Shown here: positions 57,472 to 64,000 of the stretch, one piece after another
Numbering within the stretch: position 1 is the stretch's first letter
Layout of the letters: each line of letters begins with the position of its first letter
DNA from: Hymenochaete sp. R1
Taxonomy: Eukaryota; Basidiomycota; Agaricomycetes; Hymenochaetales; Hymenochaetaceae
Assembly (NCBI GenBank): GCA_019400425.1
Contig: JAFREE010000072.1
Span: forward strand, 57,749-121,748
Direction: 5' to 3'
DNA: 64,000 bases
Notes under the pieces: model-generated
Databases searched by the model: none
What the model saw: the letters and a program-made list of their open reading frames with translations, nothing else
Told to the model about the DNA's origin: nothing
Made by a program: the position numbers and the translations under genes

Positions 57472-57801
57472 CTAGTACATCGTAAGATGGTAGATAGAAT
57501 TATCTAAGGGCTGGCATGAGAGTTGGAGGAATGCTCTGACTGTTCGGTGAGCGGGGAATACGCACATCCTGCACTGTGCTCCGCTCTTCTTGCAGTTGTC
57601 GCAGGAACCCTCGGCTTTTTCTGATGTGCACTGTGCAAACTCTTCCGTCAGGTCACAATCCACGGTATTTCCACGTCGACAGCTTGGACCTACCGCCAAA
57701 TGTTTAAGGTTGCATCTCTGGCAAGCCCTTGCCCGCTTGACGACCCCACCTGCTGCTGCGACCTGCTCGCTAGTGACATTCTGAATCTCGATTTCGGACA
57801 T
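57472..57801 (-). CDS. Mini Zn2Cys6 zinc-cluster protein 4
   Basis: Exon 1 (57694-57801, 36 codons) starts MSEIEIQNVTSEQVAAAGGV and ends ARACQRCNLKHLA. After a GTAGGT...TTTGCACAG intron, exon 2 (from 57630) begins CTSEKAEGSCDNCKKSGAQC. The pattern is C-x2-C-x6-C-x8-C-x2-C-x6-C, with the intron in phase 0 before Cys3 as in the sisters. The loop between Cys2 and Cys3 (NLKHLA) is the least basic, so DNA contact may be weaker. Without further splicing the frame runs to 57472 and adds 34 residues with two more Cys. A plausible last intron (GTGCGT donor just after Cys6, CCTTAG acceptor at about 57501) would end it as CRI with a stop at 57498, like the other four short tails. Confidence 0.72.
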   Translation of the reverse strand: MSEIEIQNVTSEQVAAAGGVVKRARACQRCNLKHLAVGPSCRRGNTVDCDLTEEFAQCTSEKAEGSCDNCKKSGAQCRMCVFPAHRTVRAFLQLSCQPLDNSIYHLTMY

Positions 57802-59686
57802 TTTTTTAGAGGGTGGAAAACAATAGTAAGTTGCAGTTGTAGTTGCTTGTGGGCTTGGTTACTGATTTTTTTCCAGCTCAGACCTCATTGTCTTTATACG
57901 CACTAACCTCGTGGGCCTTTGCTATAAAACGAGCTGCCTAAGCGACACACATCCTTCAAAGAAGGAAAGCGCCTCTGCCTCTGTCTTATGGCCGTCACGC
58001 ACGGCTCCGCGACTCATGTACGTGTACGATTCTCAGCTAATCTATCGCAGGCGTTCGACAAAGAGCGTAAAAACCTAGTTGGTAAGGTCGTCATCTTGGT
58101 ACCCGTGCAAACCACACGCCTTCAAACGAACGGAAGTATGAGGTCGAAGAATCTCCGATCATCCACGGAGGTGCTCGCGGTCTCGGCTTAAAAGGGCAAA
58201 AACCTAAAAGTCAAACATATTCAGGTCACCGAGCGGGAAGGAAATGACGTGAAGAAGTACTATGGGTGGTGGGTGATACATAAGCGTAGGGAAGGGCGCT
58301 TCAGGAGATGCCTGGATAGCGCAATAACCTTGACAGCGGGGGTCGGCGCTCAAGAATGCGTGGAGTCCGGCGAACGATCCGACCGTATACTGGGTTGAAA
58401 GACGGGACTCATGGACGAAAGATGATTTCTGGGCCTCAGTCAAATGCCGGAGAATCGGGATTGGGCGGTGATTTCGTGCAGGAGCTGACCAGAAACTGCA
58501 AAAACCTACTCCTATGAGGGGTGCGCGGCTTGCGACGTGAAGATACCGCAAGGCAGTCAGGTTCTGGCCTTGAGTTCCGGAGCCAGACCCCTGGTTAATG
58601 GTTTTCAGAATTTTTTGTAGTGGGGGATGGATGGACGCTCAGCGCTTATTGAAAGCAGCTCGACTTGCTGGGAAGACACGATACGACGCGCTATCAGAAC
58701 CTTTGAACGGAAAGTATACTCTCCCGCGTGGAGCATCGAGTCCATTCACCGTCTTCCTTTTCTTCACGCACGTTTCCCGGGATAAATGAATGGAAGGTAG
58801 CAACTCCTTAAGCAGGTAAATACCGGTTCTGTGCTATACTATGTTCTCTGGGAATCAGAGAGTCAATGGTTGTTGTTGAGTACGAGGGTACTATTTGGCC
58901 GCTGGGATTATGGACACCGGAACGCATCAAGATCCAAATCGTCCTCAGCGTCAGACTTCGGCTCATCAATGGCATTCTGTACTTTATACTTGACGGAGCT
59001 TGTAGAGATTCTCTTCTGAAGATGAGAACTCCGTAGTGCTGTCCCTTTGCCCCATCCCTTTTGGGGAAGAAAGATTGAGTGTACTGACATATTCTCCGCC
59101 CGAACGTGCAAACAGAACAAAGTATTTTTGGATATGCATTTGATTTTCATTCACCCGGTTTGGACTATCTCAGAGTGTTCGGCCTGAGAGAAGTGGGACG
59201 TATGAGATTACTTGTAAGTGCATATGCATTAATATTGGATATGCGTCAGACTTCTATTTCTCCGAGTCGGTCGCCGCTGACTACCCACTTTCAAGTTCTC
59301 GGCGCAGAATGATCATATTTCTTCCCTCCAATAAACAGACAACAACTTGGAGTTCAATTACAACGCGGCGGACCTCTCAGACTGTAAGCAAAACATCTCA
59401 TACTACGCGCCGCCACATGTTCCTGTTTGAAAATGCCTATAATCAGTAGCGCATGCGGGGAAGTCCAGGGTAGGACAAACCTCATTTACTTGGTTCCTTG
59501 TTGGCGGAGTTGCCTTCCGTGTCGACATTGGCATCCTCATTCATATCGGCCAATGCGACAGAATCAGCTTCCTCGTTAGTATTGGCCGTGGCTGAAGAGC
59601 TTTCCGCGGTCGTTGTGGGCGGTGCATCGGCTCTTTGTGTAATATTTTGATTAATCATATTGCATATGACTTCACTAATCGTGTTT
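57802..59686. other. 1.9-kb intergenic region
   Basis: It starts with the promoter of mini gene 4. A plus-strand TATAAAA (about 57924) precedes a 67-codon frame at 57988-58191 with no motif. The minus frame 58204-58551 and others are unsupported. No repeat was found by eye. Confidence 0.4.
57892..57898 (-). promoter_or_regulatory. TATA box of mini zinc-cluster gene 4
   Basis: TATAAAG on the minus strand, about 92 bases upstream of the ATG at 57801. Confidence 0.6.
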
Positions 59687-59958
59687 TCACCTAACACAGA
59701 TAATTCTACGGGTAGTGCAATTGGTGCAAGCACCCTGCAAAGCCGTTGCATCGCACTATCATGGTGCACCAAGTCATTACCAACATATACATTATGTCAC
59801 GTTAAGTGGATATGGTGGAGGTCACTCGCTTTGAGCTTCTTATCCTTGCAGTGCCCACAAGCTTTGGGTCGAAGAGCCTTCCCGTCGCTGACCTGTATCT
59901 CGTCGGCACCATAAACACGCCACCGGAGGCGGTTGTTCGCGTCAGGAGACTGCGCCAT
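59687..59958 (-). CDS. Mini Zn2Cys6 zinc-cluster protein 5 (GC-AG intron)
   Basis: Two exons give 65 residues. Exon 1 (59830-59958, 43 codons) starts MAQSPDANNRLRWRVYGADE and ends KACGHCKDKKLK. Exon 2 (59687-59755, 23 codons) is CDATALQGACTNCTTRRIIC then VR and a stop. The cysteines fit C-x2-C-x6-C-x8-C-x2-C-x6-C, and the intron is in phase 0 just before Cys3, exactly as in the four sisters. The donor must be GCGAGT (a GC-AG intron, 74 bases) and the acceptor is GATAG. The open frame on this strand at 59482-59772 is in another frame and hides the second exon. The basic loop CKDKKLKC is well suited to DNA contact. Confidence 0.7.
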
Positions 59959-61112
59959 TCCTACAGAAAACAACTTTCAAAGAGAGAGATAGAGAAGGAA
60001 AGATATATAGCAGGTGAAATGTATGCGATATGTGAGTTGGGAAACTTATTCTACTGCTTTGAGATTTATACATGATTCAAGTAAGTATTGCTGTATGAGC
60101 ATCGGCCATCTTTGAAAGCGTTTAGAAGAAGGCATGTATGATTCTCCGCTTTATCATCTACAATAAGAGACCGAAGGGACATCCCGAATGAATCTCTTGA
60201 TAGTCTCTGTCGAAAAGAAGAGTATAGCGAGGTAGTGTCCATAAAGCTGAGCCCGAGAGTGGGACTCAACGTAAGGTGGCAAGCGTCTTTCGGATGATCG
60301 GCGACCAGACATTTTGAGATCAGTTGAGCTTTCAATGCGAGAAGTAGGTGTTTGGCTGCAAGCAGTCGTGCGAGACGAATAGAATATTAATGTAGGGCCT
60401 TAACTGAATAGACGAGTGGATTGTATGAATTCAGTTGGGCAACCAAACGTTCGCCGTAGTCATCTAATTGTCCTGAAGACGCGGCACTGGTCGGCATATA
60501 TCTTGAGTTTTGGCTCAGACGAGTTGAGCGGGACGTAAGGACAGCTAACAAGTATCTCTAGGAAGCTGAAAAGGCTGAAGAGATGGAGGAGCAATACAGC
60601 GGGATAAACTTCATGGGGTCAGTCGGCTGAGGTGTATATAAAGGATTAGCGGAAATTACATAGATGCGACAGGACTAGGAAAGATGGGCTTCTTGATGAG
60701 TGGATTTGATTCTATCAAACACGAAACGAAACGCTCGGGAAACATTTTGTTTCCAGACGGGTATTCCGGCGAGCAATCAGGCTCAGGCTGTCGTACTAGT
60801 AGGCGCTGATAGAATTCATGATGGCTGACCAAAGCATATACTAGTATACTGTTTCTTCTCGTAAATTCAGAGCCCGTTTCAATGCTGGAGGCTTGAGATT
60901 GGAGAAAGTGTACTTGCTGGTGAGACCAGCTTCAAGTTGAGAGGTTCAAGCTAAAATATGCCAGTACTAGTGAACTTGCCTGGGGTTGTCGGTTTGCCGC
61001 CGGCGCCAATCGGGTGGTCCGGTCCAACTCAACTGGTCCGACCAGTCCGACCGCGACTAGATGCATTTTTCCCTAAAGCTTTCGACCCTTTCAATCTTTC
61101 TAAAGTCACACT
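59959..61112. other. 1.15-kb intergenic region
   Basis: It contains the TATA box of mini gene 5 at its left and the promoter of the ALKBH1-like gene at its right. A plus-strand TATATAAAG lies near 60633 with no gene I can support after it. The minus frame 60066-60335 has no motif. Confidence 0.4.
60065..60070 (-). promoter_or_regulatory. TATA box of mini zinc-cluster gene 5
   Basis: TATAAA on the minus strand, about 107 bases upstream of the ATG at 59958, the same spacing as in genes 2 and 3. Confidence 0.5.
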
Positions 61113-62741
61113 ATGGTTATGGAAACGTCATCAAGCTCTATGCTACCAGGCTCTATTGCATACAAGAAAGCTAAAAAACATTATCTAAGGAGCAATCGCA
61201 ACAGGAAGTCCGAAGACGATGCAGGACATACCGCCTTTCGTGCGTCAGAGAAAAAATATAAGTCACGATTTCCTCCTTGCGATCTCTCTGATGTGCTTGA
61301 CCTTGCGCTACTTGATGAATGCCGCGCATCAGAGGTTGAGAGCTCCGGATGGAGGGGTTGTTCCGACGCAGTCAAAATCCGGGAAGTAACCGTTCATAGT
61401 TTACCTAGGGGAGGAAGGAGAGCGTTTTGCATTGATCAGATACCTGGTCGGCACTTCGTAATTTCCTTGTTATAAGTTATAACTTTTTTTCTGACAACGA
61501 TTCAAAGGTCTACTGTTACTACCACATTACTTGAATACATTGGAGCAGAAAGAAATGATCCGATGGTGTCTCAAAGACCATGCCCGACCCCCGAACGAAA
61601 CTAATCTGGATACTCATTATGAAATGCCAGCTGAGGGTCTATGGAATGTTTATAACAAAGAAGCGGAGGAGAGTCGTGGGGCTGTTCCCCGATCCATTAA
61701 ACCGAAGAAGGATAACGATGGAACAGTCATGAATAAGCCGGGCCCTCGTATCCTTATTTCGAACACGCCGGCCAACGTGCAAAATTATGCAGAGCTGTCC
61801 AAGGAACCTAAGCTGCCTCTGTCTCCGTCACCAAACGCGAAGCCGGCGACAGCTATCGAGCTCGTTCCTAAGCTTCGTTGGGCTAATATGGGATGGTTTT
61901 ATCATTGGGGGACAAAGCAGTACGACTTCTCGAGAGGCAAAATCCAAATTGGTGCACCCATTCGACAAATCTGCAGAGAGGTGATCAAGTCGATCGGGTG
62001 GAAGGAAGTGTTTGATCCCGCTCACGGAGCGCCTGTCGAATGTACTGAATGGGACGATAATGGCCAAAAATGGGAAGATTGGGAATCGACTTACGGTAGG
62101 ACTCGTCGGTAGTACAGCGAAGCTCACAAACTGATCAGCTTCAAGAGCCTGACGCAGGGATCGTAAATTTCTATCACTTCAAAGTGAGTCTTTACCGGAA
62201 GTACGACCAGGTCTATGCCCGATGAAGCATTCTTAGGATACATTGATGGGCCATGTTGATCGTTCAGAGGTTTGCGCAACATCACCTCTCGTGTCTTTGT
62301 CGTATGTGCGCTTGTTCTCCGCGAAACATTAGTTTCAAATTCCATTCTTGAAGTCTAGGAAATGCAGCGGTGTTCCTTATCGGAGGTATGACAAGGGATG
62401 AAAGGCCAATACCTATCCTCCTTCGGTCAGGAGATTGTGTCGTTATGGCGGGTCCGAGATGTAGACGAGCGTATCATGGTATAGAAAAGGGCTTATGAAG
62501 CACCCGGTATATTTATTGACGTTAATTCGTAGGTATTCCTCGTATTCTGGAGGATTCCCTCCCAGTTCATCTTCAACCAAGCCAAGACCGCGAATCAGAT
62601 TGGAACACGTATGGGAAATACATGATAACGACTCGCATTAATGTGAATGTGAGACAAGTATTCCCAAGACTATTTAACCCATCAGATGCTTTGCATTCTG
62701 TTGCTGCGAGGGAGATCAAAGATGCTGGAGGGGGGAGGTGA
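61113..62741 (+). CDS. AlkB-like 2-oxoglutarate/Fe(II) dioxygenase (ALKBH1 type)
   Basis: An oxidative demethylase of the AlkB superfamily, closest in layout to ALKBH1/S. pombe Abh1, acting on nucleic acids. The start MVMETSSSSMLPGSIAYKKA is followed by PPCDLSDVLDLALLDECRAS. Across an intron come PGLLLLPHYLNTLEQKEMIR, RPPNETNLDTHYEMPAEGLW and PKLRWANMGWFYHWGTKQYD. The metal site is H-x-D in TLMGHVDRSEVCATSPLVS. SLGNAAVFLIGGMTRDERPI comes from a join whose acceptor (CTTGAAG at about 62349-62355) decides the frame. The distal His is in RCRRAYHGVPRI, and the R-x-N-x3-R motif for 2-oxoglutarate is RINVNVRQVFPRLFNPSDA. The stop is at 62739-62741. All active-site residues are present. Five introns. 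Confidence 0.9.
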
Positions 62742-62906
62742 GCTGTGCTGGAGCTCATGTGCTCGGTTCGGCGCGTCTTACTATCTGCTGTGTATTAGTG
62801 TATCGGAAACCGTTGGGCATTGGAGTATTTGTTGTAAAGTGCTAACAAAAATGCATTGGTAGAAATGTTAGAGAATTTCAATTGAAGACTCCAACTCAGA
62901 TCACGC

Positions 62907-63252
62907 CTAGTTATCATCCTTGTGCAATACTTCAAGCGCCTTCTTTCTCTTTTCGGAACGTTCCTTGGCTGACTCTGAGTTGCGTTTCGTCCTCTCGATG
63001 CGCTGTGAAATAATAAGCATTTGACAAAGTAGGAATGAACCCTTTGCCTCTTACCTCTTGCCGCAAACATAAGTTGAGATCGCGTTTTATGTCATTGCAA
63101 CCACCGAAGTATCGCGACCAAGTGCTGCTGTGGCATTCTTCCAAAGCCTCAATGAGGGCTTTGCAAACTACGAGGAGTTCCTTTAGTTCGCTTCCTTGAG
63201 AAAATGGGGTATTCGACACACCTGAGTTTTTATCGGTAAGTTGAGAGTGCAT
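62907..63252 (-). CDS. CMC2: COX assembly mitochondrial protein 2 (CMC2), twin CX9C
   Basis: A small intermembrane-space protein needed for cytochrome c oxidase biogenesis. Exon 1 from ATG 63252 encodes MHSQLTDKNS. A GTGTGT...CTCGTAG intron leads to VCKALIEALEECHSST and FGGCNDIKRDLNLCLRQE. These hold the two C-x9-C pairs (CKALIEALEEC and CNDIKRDLNLC) that are oxidised by Mia40. A second intron joins to RIERTKRNSESAKERSEKRK, a charged tail ending at 62907. It is about 77 residues long, normal for Cmc2. It converges on the ALKBH1-like gene with only about 165 bases between the stops. Confidence 0.93.
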
Positions 63253-64000
63253 TCTAGAGAATGTGTCCAACTTGAAGTCGGCAAAGGAAATCCGGAATAG
63301 CGGCACAAAATCACGTGTCACCACAACTTCCGACGAAATATTAATATTAATATTAATTTGTACCGCGGCTCTGAAGTCAACCTCTGGATTTACCATTGGT
63401 GACCATCACATCAGCGGAAAGGCCAAAAAATGTTAAGGGTCTTATAAGGATCTTATAAGGTTATACAAGGGCTACAATACCTACAATACCTACATTCGAC
63501 TAAAGATCTGACAAGATTGGTAAAATTTCATATAATATTGATACAAGAATTGTGCCGAGCATATAAGGTGGTACAATGTCATACCAGATGCATACCAGAT
63601 TGGCCGAAATCTTGTCATATCCCATGCTAATATGACAATCTGACTCGAAATCTGATCAGACACATGTAAGATGCATATAAGATCACTCAAAATCTTGTCA
63701 TACACCATGCCAATATGACATTCTGTCTCGAAATCTGGTCAGATTCTGGTAATCTTATATTATCCTTGTATTATCCTGTATCACCATGTAATAGGAATAA
63801 CAGTCTTATCATCATTGTATGGTTCTTTAAATATGTTTACAGGATATTATGGTGTTACGGTTCAACACCGTTCATACGCTTAGTCAAGCTTACCCGCTTA
63901 CTTCATTTCTTTCTTTGTCATCCTCTTCTTTGTATTTCCATAACATTCCGTGCACATGATCGCATGTGATCGTTGCACAGCATCAGTCAGCACCTTACTA
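63253..64000. other. AT-rich terminal region with repeats
   Basis: It includes the promoter of CMC2, then AT-rich DNA from about 63,430. Repeated motifs such as CTTATAAGG, ACAATACCT and ATACCAGAT occur, with the 55-base direct repeats noted separately. No gene is supported. Confidence 0.55.
63606..63743. repeat. Pair of 55-base direct repeats, AT-rich
   Basis: The copy at 63606-63660 and the copy at 63689-63743 share most bases. Both hold AATCTTGTCATA, a CATGC core, AATATGACA, and CTCGAAATCTG(A/G)TCAGA. Each copy has an inner inverted arm, GTCATA...TATGAC. Copies start 83 bases apart. A part of the motif also occurs inverted near 63500-63515. Possibly the decayed end of a transposable element or a satellite fragment. 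Confidence 0.6.

Noticed and set aside
57988..58191. 67-codon plus-strand frame after a TATAAAA box
   Set aside because: The TATA spacing is attractive, but the peptide has no motif, and a possible intron inside would be only 33 bases.
59482..59772. 96-codon minus-strand frame with an acidic tail
   Set aside because: It overlaps mini zinc-cluster gene 5 in another frame. The zinc-cluster reading has far stronger support.
1..64000. tRNA, rRNA, CRISPR or bacterial operon features
   Set aside because: I looked for tRNA B-box-like GGTTCGA contexts, regular short repeats with spacers, and Shine-Dalgarno-linked gene strings, and found none that hold up. By eye a tRNA with an intron could be missed.

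Overview
The window reads as nuclear DNA of a basidiomycete fungus, most likely an agaric (Agaricomycetes). Genes lie on both strands. Most are cut by many introns of about 45-75 bases with fungal splice signals. Several encode protein types I know from agaric genomes. I see no tRNA, rRNA, CRISPR array or bacterial-type operon. Every product is inferred by reading conserved motifs across hand-placed splice joins, so exon edges are approximate.

Layout, 1-22 kb: the 5' end of an unknown gene (1-216, -), a SET-domain lysine methyltransferase, an alpha/beta hydrolase of the YheT/ABHD type, a large uncharacterised protein, a small Cys-rich agaric protein, mitochondrial ribosomal protein bS21m, an RWDD1/GIR2 protein, a cyclin K/T-type protein, eIF2B-alpha, and a 209-residue orphan. 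The orphan lies between two gene-poor stretches (14.9-17.0 and 17.7-21.2 kb). The LCL3-like mitochondrial nuclease follows.

Layout, 22-45 kb: a 7.2-kb XMAP215/chTOG microtubule polymerase gene with five TOG domains, an ER glycerol-3-phosphate acyltransferase, a 99-residue Cys protein, and type 1 methionine aminopeptidase. A 279-bp mariner-like MITE sits in the divergent promoter after it. Then come two tandem NYN-nuclease plus LOTUS-like proteins and a SulP sulfate transporter.

Layout, 45-64 kb: a dispersed family of five tiny genes, all on the minus strand. Each encodes little more than one Zn2Cys6 zinc cluster (about 57-68 residues) and is split by one intron exactly before the third cysteine. 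Between them lie TACO1/YebC, the WD40 protein STRAP, an NTF2-like protein and a mitochondrial SDR. Beyond them are an ALKBH1-like dioxygenase, CMC2 and an AT-rich repeat region.

Most genes are housekeeping and need not share a pathway. A mitochondrial theme recurs (bS21m, LCL3, TACO1, SDR, CMC2). The most novel content is the mini zinc-cluster family, the NYN/LOTUS pair with swapped GT/GC splice donors, and the structured MITE.
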